Shown: piece after piece, positions 11,041-19,205 of the stretch
Layout of the letters: the number at the start of each line of letters is the position of its first letter
How positions within the stretch are numbered: position 1 is the stretch's first letter
DNA from: Lysinibacillus sp. KCTC 33748
Lineage (GTDB): Bacteria > Bacillota > Bacilli > Bacillales_A > Planococcaceae
Reading direction: 5' to 3'
DNA: 64,000 nucleotides
NCBI RefSeq assembly: GCF_002237755.1
Contig: NZ_MWSJ01000012.1
Span: forward strand, 62,001 to 126,000
Position numbers and translations under genes: made by a program
Notes under the pieces: generated by a model
What the model saw: the letters and a program-made list of their open reading frames with translations, nothing else
The model's database searches: none
What the model was told of the DNA's origin: nothing

Positions 11041-11132
11041 TGTTTAACTTACTTTCAGGTCACTTCTATAGGTGATGAGATGAATAAGGGTTGAAGTTAT
11101 TGTTCAGCACGGCCACTGAAAGAAGTTAAAGT
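11041..11132 (+). promoter_or_regulatory. structured 5' leader (three-way-junction candidate)
   Basis: Long arms 11043-11058 and 11116-11130 (TTTAACTT..TTTCAG against CTGAAAG.AAGTTAAA) enclose two smaller hairpins, TCAC/GGTGA near 11059-11075 and TGAA/TTCA near 11093-11106. This predicts a three-helix junction directly after the promoter. I do not recognise a named RNA class. Right after it, CTCCGGACGCAATTATG resembles part of the dispersed repeat seen at 25.6 kb. Confidence 0.4.
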
Positions 11133-11188
11133 CTCCGGACGCAATTATGTCAAGGCATAATCGAATGATAGAAAGTTTTGGTGAACGT

Positions 11189-12292
11189 ATGTGGAAAAAG
11201 ATGCTCATTCTTGGAGCGACAACTTTACTTTTAACCGGCTGTGGCAATGATACATTGGCAGAGGTAGTTCAAAGTAAAAAGACCGATGTGAAATCGGAAA
11301 AGGCTGTGACGAAGCAGCAAGAAAAAATTGTTCCGGAAGTAAAGGTAGTTGGGGAGAACGGAATCGGTGCAGGGATTATTGTTAAAAAAGAGGATGGGAA
11401 ACTTTATATTGTGACAAATGGGGCGCTCGTGGCTTCAAAGCCAACTGCGCTTGTACAATTTAATAATGATAAACTGAAGGAAGCCGAAGTTCATTATTTA
11501 TCGACAGCTTATAATATAGCCATTTTAGAAGTTTCCTATAACGTATCGGTAAAGGTACCGACCGTTTATAATGGGGAATTAGATCAGTTAGCTGTTTATG
11601 TCGATAGCTTACCACATACTATTCAAAAATATAGTGGCAGTGTAGCAGCTTATTACATAGATGCAAATCAAAATACACGTATAGGGAGTCCGGTTCTAGA
11701 AGCGGAGAATGGCAAACTTGTGGGCATCTATTTTAAACGCAAGGAAAACGGTGTATCACAGCCGTATATATTGCCATTTAAAGATATTGTAATGTTATTG
11801 GATGAATGGTGTGAAAGTGGCATGAAGCCAAGTAATAGACTAACTCAAGCCAAAAACTTGTATCCGTATATAGAACAGGGTGATAAGGAAGCCGTCCTGC
11901 AAGCAATTGATCAATATGGAAAGAACATTTTTGCTTTTCATACCGATGAAATAAAGTTATTTTTAGATGCATTTCATAAGCAATTAAGAGCAGCTGTTGA
12001 GGTTCAAGATGCTAGTGTCATGAAATCTTTCGTAGGGTCAAACGATTTACAAAGCACCCTGGATAATATGGTTGCCTATTACGCTTCCAAAAAAGCACAA
12101 ATATATTTTTCTGATACGACAATTAAAAATATCACCATGGAAGGACAAAATATTATTGTTCGTGCCAAAACAGAATATGTCCTAACAAATTCTGCTGGTC
12201 AAGAGGCACTTGCAAACTCTATGATGGTATATGAAATAAATAAAAATGAACAGGGCGAGTATAAGCTTATTCGTCTAAAAACTGAGGAGTGA
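11189..12292 (+). CDS. lipoprotein with degenerate trypsin-like domain and TcaA-like C-terminus
   Basis: The product begins MWKKMLILGATTLLLTGC, a lipoprotein signal peptide with lipobox LTGC, so it should be lipid-anchored on the outer membrane face. Residues about 55-215 resemble an HtrA/trypsin fold (GIGAGIIVKKEDGKLYIVTN), but the His box reads TNGALV instead of TNxHVV, and the serine region reads RIGSPV instead of GNSGGP. Proteolysis is therefore unlikely. The C-terminal part (about 230-365) looks like the NTF2-like TcaA tail. I chose the ATG at 11189 because it starts the signal peptide; the upstream ATG at 11147 lies in repeat-like sequence. recQ follows within 10 nt. Function is unknown; a sensor or scaffold role is possible. 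Confidence 0.65.
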   Translation: MWKKMLILGATTLLLTGCGNDTLAEVVQSKKTDVKSEKAVTKQQEKIVPEVKVVGENGIGAGIIVKKEDGKLYIVTNGALVASKPTALVQFNNDKLKEAEVHYLSTAYNIAILEVSYNVSVKVPTVYNGELDQLAVYVDSLPHTIQKYSGSVAAYYIDANQNTRIGSPVLEAENGKLVGIYFKRKENGVSQPYILPFKDIVMLLDEWCESGMKPSNRLTQAKNLYPYIEQGDKEAVLQAIDQYGKNIFAFHTDEIKLFLDAFHKQLRAAVEVQDASVMKSFVGSNDLQSTLDNMVAYYASKKAQIYFSDTTIKNITMEGQNIIVRAKTEYVLTNSAGQEALANSMMVYEINKNEQGEYKLIRLKTEE

Positions 12293-12300
12293 AAAGTTGG

Positions 12301-14070
12301 ATGGAGCAAGCAAAACAAATGCTACAACATCATTTTGGCTATGATTCATTTCGCAATGGACAAGAACCAATTATTGAACAAACATTACGAGGTCAATCAA
12401 GTCTTTGTGTGATGCCAACTGGCGGAGGTAAATCAATTTGCTATCAAATTCCGGCGCTCATGCTAGATGGCCTTACAGTCGTCATTTCCCCTTTGATTTC
12501 TTTGATGCAAGATCAGGTAGAAGCATTACGTGCTGCGAATATTCCAGCGGCGTATATTAATAGTACCTTAACCGTGCAAGAAGTGAATGAAACAATCCAG
12601 CTTGCTAGTGCGGGTTATTTAAAGCTTCTTTATATAGCACCAGAGCGATTAGAAAGTGCAAGTTTTTTACAAGTATTATCGAATTTATCTGTACCTTTGA
12701 TTGCCGTGGATGAAGCACACTGTATATCTCAGTGGGGGCATGATTTTAGACCAAGCTACCGAGCAATCCAAAAATTATTTACGTTGTGGCCGCAAAAACC
12801 AACTGTCTTAGCACTTACTGCCACAGCTACACCAGCTGTTTGTGATGATATTAGACAATTATTAGACATTGACGAGCAATCAACTGTCATTACAGGATTT
12901 TCACGCGACAATTTAGCATTCTCTGTATTAATCGGTGAAAACAAAGAGCGCTACATTAAAAATTATTTAATGAAAAATAAAAATGAAGCGGGCATAATTT
13001 ATGCGGCTACACGAAAGGCTGTAGACGCGATCTATGAGCTGTTAAGTCGTTCGGGCGAAGCTGTTGCAAAATACCATGCGGGATTATCAGAGGACATGCG
13101 TATGTCAGAGCAAGAGCGCTTTTTAAAAGATGAAGCGCGCATTATGGTAGCTACCAATGCATTTGGCATGGGTATTGATAAGAGTAATGTACGCTTTGTT
13201 ATTCATTATCAAATGCCACGCAATATGGAGAGCTATTATCAGGAAGCCGGACGTGCAGGTCGTGACGGCTTACCAAGTGCTTGTATTTTACTGTATGCTT
13301 CAGGTGATGTTCAAACACAGCGCTTTTTAATTGAACAGACGCAGGATGAAACACGGATTGCACAGGAATTAGGAAAGCTGCAAACGATGGTGGATTATTG
13401 CCATACAGAAGGCTGTTTACAAAATGCCATCTTAACGTATTTCGGCGAAGTACCAGGGATGCCTTGTAGTCGTTGTAGTAACTGTAATGATGGACGAGAA
13501 GTGAAAGATGTGACGGTAGATGCACAAAAGGTATTAGCCTGTGTCGTAAGGATGGGGCAGAAATTCGGTAAGACAATGGTGGCCCAAGTGTTAATAGGCT
13601 CCAAAAATCAAAAGGTCACTGAATTTGGCTTTGCAAGGCTATCTACCTATGGCATATTAAAAGGGCAATATTCCTCAAAGGATGTCTCAACCTTTATTGA
13701 GTTTTTAATTGCTGAGGGCGTTCTTGCCGTTAAACATGGCACGTTTCCAACCATTTATGTATCAGAGGAAGGAAAAGAGGTCTTACTCGGGAATCAACAA
13801 GTCATGAGAAAAGAAGCTGTTACTGTACGTAAGCTTGTAGACAATGATCCGTTATTTGAGCATTTACGATTATTACGTAAAGAGATTGCAGATGAGGAAA
13901 AGGTGCCACCATTTGTTGTTTTCTCTGATAAAACATTACGTGATTTATGTGACAAAAAACCGAATGCGCTAGAAGATTTACGACATGTTAGCGGTATTGG
14001 TGAAGTAAAATTCGAAAAATATGGCGAACGTTTCTACGAGGCTCTGCAGTCTTTTTTGAAAACAGTTTAA
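12301..14070 (+). CDS. recQ: ATP-dependent DNA helicase RecQ
   Basis: This superfamily 2, 3'-to-5' DNA helicase of 589 residues acts in recombination and fork repair. Motif I is TGGGKSICYQ, motif II is DEAHCISQWGHDFRPSY, and motif VI is YYQEAGRAGRDG. The RecQ zinc site is visible as a Cys cluster (YCHTEGCLQN and PCSRCSNC). It is followed by the winged helix and a C-terminal HRDC domain containing LRDLCDKKPNALEDLRHVSG. Length and order match Bacillus RecQ. GAGGAG at 12284-12289 sits 11 nt before the ATG at 12301, which gives the family-typical start MEQAKQML; a GTG at 12289 overlaps the ribosome site. It is probably cotranscribed with the preceding lipoprotein gene. Confidence 0.95.
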   Translation: MEQAKQMLQHHFGYDSFRNGQEPIIEQTLRGQSSLCVMPTGGGKSICYQIPALMLDGLTVVISPLISLMQDQVEALRAANIPAAYINSTLTVQEVNETIQLASAGYLKLLYIAPERLESASFLQVLSNLSVPLIAVDEAHCISQWGHDFRPSYRAIQKLFTLWPQKPTVLALTATATPAVCDDIRQLLDIDEQSTVITGFSRDNLAFSVLIGENKERYIKNYLMKNKNEAGIIYAATRKAVDAIYELLSRSGEAVAKYHAGLSEDMRMSEQERFLKDEARIMVATNAFGMGIDKSNVRFVIHYQMPRNMESYYQEAGRAGRDGLPSACILLYASGDVQTQRFLIEQTQDETRIAQELGKLQTMVDYCHTEGCLQNAILTYFGEVPGMPCSRCSNCNDGREVKDVTVDAQKVLACVVRMGQKFGKTMVAQVLIGSKNQKVTEFGFARLSTYGILKGQYSSKDVSTFIEFLIAEGVLAVKHGTFPTIYVSEEGKEVLLGNQQVMRKEAVTVRKLVDNDPLFEHLRLLRKEIADEEKVPPFVVFSDKTLRDLCDKKPNALEDLRHVSGIGEVKFEKYGERFYEALQSFLKTV

Positions 14071-14081
14071 GAAGGAAAAAG

Positions 14082-14120
14082 GGAAGTGCTTAATTCAACA
14101 GAATTAGGCACTTCCTTTTT
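14082..14120 (+). terminator. intrinsic terminator after recQ
   Basis: Stem GGAAGTGCTTAATTC/GAATTAGGCACTTCC (14082-14096 with 14101-14115) with a 4-nt loop, then T5. Confidence 0.85.
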
Positions 14121-14142
14121 ATATAAAAAGTATTACAAACCG

Positions 14143-14490
14143 CTATCTCTCCCAAAGCTCGATCAGTCGACCTTCAGGATCTTTAATCCAAATAAACTTT
14201 CCAAATTCACTAATCTCTTTTTCCTTTTCAAGAGGTACACCAATTTGTTCAAGATGCTTAATAGTTTCGTCTATATCATGTACTTGGAAATTTAACATTA
14301 CTTGTTGTTCTATTGGAAAATAACTGTCATTTTCGTTAAAGAATGAAAAGATCGTCTCATTTCCTAATTCGGGTTTAATCACAGTTCCATTCCAATTGTC
14401 TATGTCCAACTTCAACACGTCACTGTACCATTTTTTGATAACATCAAGATTGTTAGTTCTCCAAAATATTCCCCCGATACCTTTAATCAT
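14143..14490 (-). CDS. VOC (glyoxalase/bleomycin-resistance fold) family protein
   Basis: A 115-residue single-module member of the vicinal oxygen chelate superfamily. It opens with GIGGIFWRTNNLDVIKKWYS, the beta-alpha start in which a partner or ligand is addressed. It ends with the diagnostic FIWIKDPEGRLIELWE, whose Glu is a usual metal ligand. Such proteins dimerise and act as lyases, dioxygenases or ligand binders; no substrate can be read from the sequence. The ATG at 14488-14490 is preceded by AGGAG at 10 nt. A longer frame reaching 14577 has no ribosome site. Confidence 0.8.
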   Translation of the reverse strand: MIKGIGGIFWRTNNLDVIKKWYSDVLKLDIDNWNGTVIKPELGNETIFSFFNENDSYFPIEQQVMLNFQVHDIDETIKHLEQIGVPLEKEKEISEFGKFIWIKDPEGRLIELWER

Positions 14491-14627
14491 CGTATTTAGC
14501 TCCTGTCTGACTGTAAATTTTTTGAATTTATGTTTAGTACCTTCTTCAACTATACCGCTTGAATAGTTGAAGTACAATTTTTCACATCATCGATTTTGTC
14601 ATAAATATCCATTAAATAAATCACCAC

Positions 14628-14945
14628 AAAGAATAACTAAAGAGGAGATTTTCAAAGCTACAGTACCAAAATAAAAAAACCCGGAATAGTAATATTCCGG
14701 GCTTGATTCACTTACTTATAGTGCTCCATGACACACTGCCTCGCTTCCGCATTGATCTTAAATTTTTAAGACAACTGTGCTTTAGCTTCATTCAGTTTTG
14801 ATGGTCCTTCTGAGTTACCGGTCAATCCCACTCATCGGGTTAACCCTCCTTGTCATTGGATTTGAAAGTGAAATCTTAAATAGTATAGACCGTTCATTAT
14901 TTTCTATACACGTTTTTAAAAAGAAAAAAATCCAACGGCTATACT
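14628..14945 (-). repeat. direct repeat copy 1, carrying a broken tiny gene
   Basis: About 300 bp closely matching the block at 15268-15580 in the same orientation, each holding a promoter, ribosome site, small frame and terminator on the minus strand. In this copy the promoter is GTATA (14905-14909), a 17-bp spacer and TATACTA (14881-14887). The terminator hairpin CCCGGAATA/TATTCCGGG lies at about 14681-14702. The coding part is truncated by a small change, described separately. Confidence 0.75.
14766..14831 (-). pseudogene. truncated copy of a 39-residue small protein
   Basis: The GTG at 14829-14831 starts the same peptide as the intact copy (VGLTGNSEGPSKLNEAKAQ), but altered bases around 14768-14775 turn the frame into LS-stop after 21 residues. 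Downstream, the remaining sequence still encodes the C-terminal half in the original phase (KINAEARQCVMEHYK). This is the decayed member of the pair. Confidence 0.5.
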
Positions 14946-14996
14946 TTTCCGGCATAAATGCGTCCTGAATCGCCTTAGGCCCTCAGATGTTAAGCG

Positions 14997-15246
14997 AAGC
15001 GCCAGCAACACCATGTTTTTGTCTGTGCGAAAGCAAGCGCCAGCAACACCATGTTTTGTCTGTGCGAAAGCGAAGCGCCAGCAACACCATGTTTTGTCTG
15101 CGTGAAAGCGAAGCGCCAGCAACACCATGTTTTTGTCTGCGCGAAAGCGAAGCGCCAGCAACACCATGTTTTGTCTGTGATAAAGCGAAGCGCCAGCAAC
15201 ACATGTTTTTGTCTGCGCGAAAGCGGAAGCGCCAGCAACACCATGG
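14997..15246. repeat. tandem array of seven 38-39 bp units
   Basis: Units start at 14997, 15035, 15073, 15111, 15150, 15188 and 15227 (the last is partial). Each begins AAGCGCCAGCAACACCATG and continues with a T-run, GTCTG and a GCGAAAGCG-type end. There are no spacers between units, so it is not CRISPR. Single related units occur at about 25663-25697 and 51034-51072. Long frames crossing the array on both strands are artefacts of its periodicity. Confidence 0.9.
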
Positions 15247-15267
15247 TGTCAGTTAGCCGTTATCGTG

Positions 15268-15580
15268 TGAAGAATAATTAAAGAGGGGATAAAACAAAAA
15301 ATAACCCGGAATAGTAATATTCCGGGCTTGATTCACTTACTTATAGTGCTCCATGACACACTGCCTCGCTTCCGCATTGATCTTAAAATTTTTAAGAAAC
15401 TGTGCTTTAGCTTCATTCAGCTTTGATGGTCCTTCTGAGTTACCGGTCAGCCCCACTCATCGGGTTAACCCTCCTTGTCATTGGATTTGAAAGTGAAATC
15501 TTAAATAGTATAGACCGTTCATTATTTTTTATACACGTAAACAAAAAAAGAAAAATCCATTTTGAAAACGGCTAAGCCAT
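15268..15580 (-). repeat. direct repeat copy 2, carrying the intact tiny gene
   Basis: Second copy of the block at 14628-14945. It holds a sporulation-like promoter GTATA (15530-15534), a 17-bp spacer, TATACTA (15506-15512), AAGGAGGG at 15469-15476, a 39-residue frame, and the terminator CCCGGAATA/TATTCCGGG at 15305-15326 followed by a T-run on the minus strand. Confidence 0.75.
15337..15456 (-). CDS. 39-residue small protein behind a sigma-G-like promoter
   Basis: I do not recognise the product. It starts VGLTGNSEGPSKLNEAKA and ends KINAEARQCVMEHYK, soluble and basic with one Cys. The frame fills the space between a strong ribosome site and a terminator. The GTG is 12 nt from AAGGAGGG. An ATG two codon-phases earlier (15458-15460) has ideal 8-nt spacing but opens only a six-codon frame (MSGADR), which could be a leader coupled to this one. 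The promoter fits the GHATR-N17-CATnHTA pattern of sigma-G with one mismatch, so expression in the forespore is a reasonable inference. Calling it a gene is moderately safe; the function is unknown. Confidence 0.5.
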   Translation of the reverse strand: MGLTGNSEGPSKLNEAKAQFLKNFKINAEARQCVMEHYK

Positions 15581-15622
15581 GAGTAAAAAAGGGACGTCAA
15601 TCAAAATGAAATATCATAAAAA

Positions 15623-16144
15623 TTATTTCTCCCAATGCTCAGTGATGAACTGATCACGGCCAGAAAGCGCTCGGTCTTTCTGATAATGCTCCGACTCTTT
15701 TTTATAAAAATCCTGATGATAATCTTCTGCAGGGTAGAAGTGCTTAGCATCGCGAATTGTGGTTACAATAGGTTTATCGAAGCGACCATTGTTTGCTAGC
15801 TTTTCCTTGGAAGCTTCTGCAATGCGCTTTTGTTCGTCTGAATAAGTAAAGATAGCTGTCGTATATGATTCACCACGGTCATGGAATTGACCAAAAGCAT
15901 CTGTAGGGTCGATTTGCATCCAGTAAATCTCAAGGAGCTGCTCATAACTAAAAACGCTAGGGTCAAATTCAATTTCGACTACTTCTAAATGGCCAGAAGT
16001 ACCTTTTTTGACATCCTCATAAGTAGGATTGTCTATATGGCCACCCATGTAGCCAGAAGTGACCTTATGTATACCATCCCATTCAACAAATGGCTTTACC
16101 ATACACCAAAAACAACCGCCAGCAAACGTAGCTTTCTCAATCAT
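15623..16144 (-). CDS. msrA: peptide-methionine (S)-S-oxide reductase
   Basis: This cytosolic repair enzyme reduces the S epimer of methionine sulfoxide in proteins, with thioredoxin as donor. The active-site motif GCFWC comes right after the start ([10 protein letters not shown]), with GYMGG and the tail [12 protein letters not shown], all diagnostic for MsrA. At 173 residues it has normal length, and it carries no fused MsrB domain. AAAGG lies 9 nt before the ATG at 16142-16144; two earlier ATGs sit too close to it. No msrB gene is adjacent. Confidence 0.95.
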   Translation of the reverse strand: MIEKATFAGGCFWCMVKPFVEWDGIHKVTSGYMGGHIDNPTYEDVKKGTSGHLEVVEIEFDPSVFSYEQLLEIYWMQIDPTDAFGQFHDRGESYTTAIFTYSDEQKRIAEASKEKLANNGRFDKPIVTTIRDAKHFYPAEDYHQDFYKKESEHYQKDRALSGRDQFITEHWEK

Positions 16145-16232
16145 GATCATCATCCTTTCTGTCGTGAAAATATTATAGCATTATTTGGTACATTCCTGGC
16201 AAAAAGGGTGTAAAATAACCTTTAAATAGTTA

Positions 16233-16261
16233 TTGAAAGGATTCGCAACATACTATAAAAT
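16233..16261 (+). promoter_or_regulatory. sigma-A type promoter of the LCP gene
   Basis: TTGAAA at 16233-16238, a 17-bp spacer, and TAAAAT at 16256-16261, about 60 bp before the start codon. Confidence 0.55.
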
Positions 16262-16319
16262 GAACCTTTCTTTCGATGGAATCGTTACATTACTATAAAA
16301 AATAGAGGAGTTAACAGTT

Positions 16320-17270
16320 ATGGAAGAGCAAGATTATTCAAGACGCTCGCAGCGCCCACAAAAAAAGCGTTTGCGTAAAGGGCGAGCATTCTTCACATTG
16401 TTATTACTGTTTGTCATCGTGATTGCAGGTTATTCCGTTATGCAATATCGAAGTGGACTGAAATTGGCAAATGATACAAAGGTAGCCCAAGAGAATTTCA
16501 AGGGCGATACAGTAAATGGCGATGTGGAAAACTATTTATTATTAGGGATTGATACTCGTGGTGAAGAAAAATCACGTACAGATACAATGATGGTATTATC
16601 GTGGAATAAGAAAACAAATGATATGAAGCTCGTGTCGCTCATGCGAGATATTTATGCAGATATTCCTGGTTATAAATCCTATAAGCTTAACACGGCGTAC
16701 TATTTAGACGGTGTTCAATTATTAAAAGATACGATTACCAATATGTTTGGCCTACCGATTCATCATTATGCCATTATAGATTTTAAAAATTTCGAATCAC
16801 TAGTAGATATTTTAGCGCCAAATGGTGTTGAAATCGATGTAGATAAAGATATGTCCGAAAATATTGGGGTTTCATTAAAACAAGGTGTTCATAACTTAAA
16901 CGGTCAAGAATTACTTGGCTTTGCTCGATTCCGTCACGATGCTGAAGGGGATTTCGGTCGAGTAGCACGTCAGCAAAAGGTGATCGAAGCCTTAAAAAAT
17001 GAAGTTTTATCACCTCAAAATATGTTGAACTTACCAAAATTCGTTGGAGCAGCGCAAGGATATATAACGACGGACTATTCATCAGCAGAAGAAGTTCAAC
17101 AAGTGCTGAAAATGGTGTCGAAAGGTAAAGTCAATATAGAAAAAGCAACAGTTCCTATTGAAGGTAGTTATAATTTCCAAAGCTTTAGAGGTGTCGGTGA
17201 TTCAATTGTTATGGATGTAGAGAAAAACAAAGAATTTTTACGTAAATTTTTAGGAATTCCTTTAGAGTGA
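16320..17270 (+). CDS. LytR-CpsA-Psr (LCP) family cell-wall glycopolymer transferase
   Basis: A 316-residue membrane-anchored enzyme of the type that transfers teichoic acids or other glycopolymers from lipid carriers to peptidoglycan outside the cell. A short basic cytoplasmic segment is followed by one transmembrane helix (about residues 23-43). The LCP domain spans about 70-230, with LLLGIDTRGEEKSRTDTMMV, the lipid-phosphate-binding SLMRDIY, and FARFRHDAEGDFGRVARQQ, which carries the conserved Arg and Asp residues. Bacillus has several paralogues (TagT, TagU, TagV), and I cannot say which this matches. The ATG follows AGAGGAG. Confidence 0.9.
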   Translation: MEEQDYSRRSQRPQKKRLRKGRAFFTLLLLFVIVIAGYSVMQYRSGLKLANDTKVAQENFKGDTVNGDVENYLLLGIDTRGEEKSRTDTMMVLSWNKKTNDMKLVSLMRDIYADIPGYKSYKLNTAYYLDGVQLLKDTITNMFGLPIHHYAIIDFKNFESLVDILAPNGVEIDVDKDMSENIGVSLKQGVHNLNGQELLGFARFRHDAEGDFGRVARQQKVIEALKNEVLSPQNMLNLPKFVGAAQGYITTDYSSAEEVQQVLKMVSKGKVNIEKATVPIEGSYNFQSFRGVGDSIVMDVEKNKEFLRKFLGIPLE

Positions 17271-17334
17271 TTTTTAGCAAAATCCAACATCATCTTGTAA
17301 AATAAGGATATAGGATTGGTATTGGGGTGATTAG

Positions 17335-18534
17335 ATGGAAAAAGACAGATCAGATGAGCGTTCAAATTTCTTTTCAACGAAGTTTATTCGCTTTATCGGT
17401 GGTAAAAACTTATTTTTTACACTGATTGTTTTATTATTATTAGCGTGCGTAATTTTTATGTTTCAAAAAGTTTCCTTTATATTTACCCCGCTAAAAGTTT
17501 TATTTGAGGTAGTTATTCTGCCAGGGGTATTAGCCATTATTGGGTATTATTTACTTCGTCCAATATTGGGGCTTTTCGAAAGATGGCGGATCCCAAGGGT
17601 TTGGGGTATCTTTCTTCTATATATTATTCTGATTGGCATCATTACGTTATTAGTAGTACTTGTCTATCCGTTTTTACGAGACCAGTTTACTAATTTAGCA
17701 CAGGAATTCCCAGGATATTTTATGGCATTTACACAAAATATTGCTGAGTTTCTCAATAATGCACGTCTCAACGAATACTTAGATAAAGTTAATTTAAATT
17801 ATGACTCAATGGTAGAGAATTTTACTACAGATATGGTGGAAACGGTAAAAGATACGGCTGCGAATTTGGCGCAAGGCGTAGCATCTGGAATTACTGGATT
17901 CGTTTCAGCGTTAACTGGGATTGTTCTATCATTAGTGACAGTGCCATTTATTTTATTTTACTTACTTAAAGATGGTAAAAAACTACCGAGCTTTATTATA
18001 AAAGTTTGTCCGCCACGTACGCGTAAAGAAGTAACAGAAATCTTACATGACATGGACAAGCAAATTAGTTCCTATATTCAAGGACAAATTTTAGTGTCCA
18101 TGTGCATAGGTGCAATGGTGACTATTGGCTTTTTAATTATCGGTATGAAATATGCCTTATTGCTTGGCTTCCTTGCTATGGTTACGAGCGTGGTTCCGTA
18201 CTTAGGGCCTGTTATCGCCATTACGCCAGCGGTCATTATCGCTCTTGTTACATCGCCATTCATGCTTATTAAGCTAGCCATTGTCTGGACGGTCGTACAG
18301 CTCATTGAAGGGAAATTTATTTCTCCACAAATTATGGGTAAATCACTGAGTATCCATCCAATTACAATTATTTTCGTGTTATTAACGGCGGGTTCTTTAT
18401 TTGGCGTACCAGGTGTCATTTTAGGGATTCCGGGCTATGCCATTTTAAAAGTGCTAGTAACCCATTTATTTAAACTATATAAACAGCGTTATAATCGTTA
18501 TACGGATGAGATGCATCAAAAATATGATGTGTAA
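17335..18534 (+). CDS. AI-2E family (PerM/YdbI-like) membrane protein
   Basis: A 399-residue polytopic protein of the AI-2E transporter superfamily. It has hydrophobic segments near residues 25-75, 90-115, 195-220 and a cluster of four or five between 245 and 375. A soluble amphipathic section lies at about 120-190. The stretch GKSLSIHPITIIFVLLTAGS near residue 330 is the most conserved part of the family. Members have been linked to autoinducer-2 export or to cation/proton exchange, so the substrate is open. TTGGGGTGATTAG precedes the ATG, and the gene ends at a terminator. It lies 64 bp after the LCP gene and may share its transcript. Confidence 0.85.
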   Translation: MEKDRSDERSNFFSTKFIRFIGGKNLFFTLIVLLLLACVIFMFQKVSFIFTPLKVLFEVVILPGVLAIIGYYLLRPILGLFERWRIPRVWGIFLLYIILIGIITLLVVLVYPFLRDQFTNLAQEFPGYFMAFTQNIAEFLNNARLNEYLDKVNLNYDSMVENFTTDMVETVKDTAANLAQGVASGITGFVSALTGIVLSLVTVPFILFYLLKDGKKLPSFIIKVCPPRTRKEVTEILHDMDKQISSYIQGQILVSMCIGAMVTIGFLIIGMKYALLLGFLAMVTSVVPYLGPVIAITPAVIIALVTSPFMLIKLAIVWTVVQLIEGKFISPQIMGKSLSIHPITIIFVLLTAGSLFGVPGVILGIPGYAILKVLVTHLFKLYKQRYNRYTDEMHQKYDV

Positions 18535-18541
18535 TGAAGAG

Positions 18542-18577
18542 ACAGTTACTGCGGAAGTGCAGTAGCTGTTTCTTTGC
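18542..18577 (+). terminator. intrinsic terminator after the AI-2E gene
   Basis: Stem ACAGTTACTGC/GCAGTAGCTGT (18542-18552 with 18559-18569, one G-U pair), then TTTCTTT. Confidence 0.75.
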
Positions 18578-18661
18578 ATTAACGATAAGAATCTTCCACT
18601 TATGTGGTGTCAATATGTTAACCTTATATTAGGGTCGCAAAGAGGATGGAGGGAACAGAGA

Positions 18662-19026
18662 ATGAATTACGTACCGATTAATTTACAAGAGAAATTAGAT
18701 ATATTCCAAGAACTCTGGTCTCCAAAGCTTATTGCTGAATGAATGATTATCAATTTAAGCTAGTCAAAGTACAAGGGGATTTTGTTTGGCAGAAACATGA
18801 AGATACAGATGAAGTTTTTATCGTCATTGAAGGAAATTTAATCATTGAATTTCGTGATGGAAAAGTTACTTTGAAGGAAGGGGAAATGTTTGTTGTTCCA
18901 CGAAATGTCGATCATAAGCCTTACGCTGCATCCGAGTGTGAAATTATGCTTGTAGAGCCTAAAGGTGTTGTGAATACTGGACAAGAACAAACAGAGCAAA
19001 CAGCAGAAAATGATGTTTGGCTTTAA
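18662..19026 (+). pseudogene. cupin-domain protein split by a one-base frameshift
   Basis: The first frame (18662-18742) encodes 26 residues ending SPKLIAE before TGA. The second frame begins at an ATG overlapping that stop (ATGA at 18739-18742) and encodes a 95-residue cupin with [13 protein letters not shown] and [16 protein letters not shown]. Together they match the usual small-cupin layout. Loss of one base after the GAA codon at 18737-18739 explains the break. The first frame has the good ribosome site (GGAGGG); the cupin frame has none of its own, but the ATGA overlap would allow coupled translation. The usual HxH metal site is changed (WQKHED), and the late His is present. Confidence 0.6.
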
Positions 19027-19059
19027 CTTTTCATTATGAAAAATTAATATACGCAACAG

Positions 19060-19155
19060 AACCCTTCAAACCATTAAAGTTAGAAGGGTTTATGTTGTTA
19101 TATGATAATTTTTGTGGTGTAACTTGCACTTGTACTAAACGATCAATATCATCTA
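19060..19155 (-). repeat. degenerate copy of the aminotransferase 3' end and terminator
   Basis: About 95 bp resemble 24001-24095, the terminator and last codons of the aminotransferase gene: stem AACCCTTC/GAAGGGTT (19060-19067 with 19083-19090), then decayed coding sequence for the C-terminus. The hairpin also serves the cupin gene as a terminator. Confidence 0.65.
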
Positions 19156-19205
19156 ATCAAGTATTCTCTAAGAATTACTTAACATCCAAATGGAGGTTAC
19201 ATATT

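Noticed and set aside
11041-11132. Hammerhead ribozyme (GTGATGAG and GAAA elements in a three-way junction)
   Set aside because: The CUGAUGA core has G instead of C, and the base before GAAA does not pair as required.
14997-15246. CRISPR array
   Set aside because: The units are contiguous, with no unique spacers, and no cas genes are near.
14916-15281. Several frames of 70-90 codons on both strands across the 38-39 bp array
   Set aside because: They exist only because the unit has stop-free periodic phases; none has a ribosome site, and products are repeats of one short string.
19017-19205. 63-codon N-terminal extension of the WYL regulator
   Set aside because: It runs through the duplicated aminotransferase terminator; TTG at 19206 has the ribosome site and the family start.
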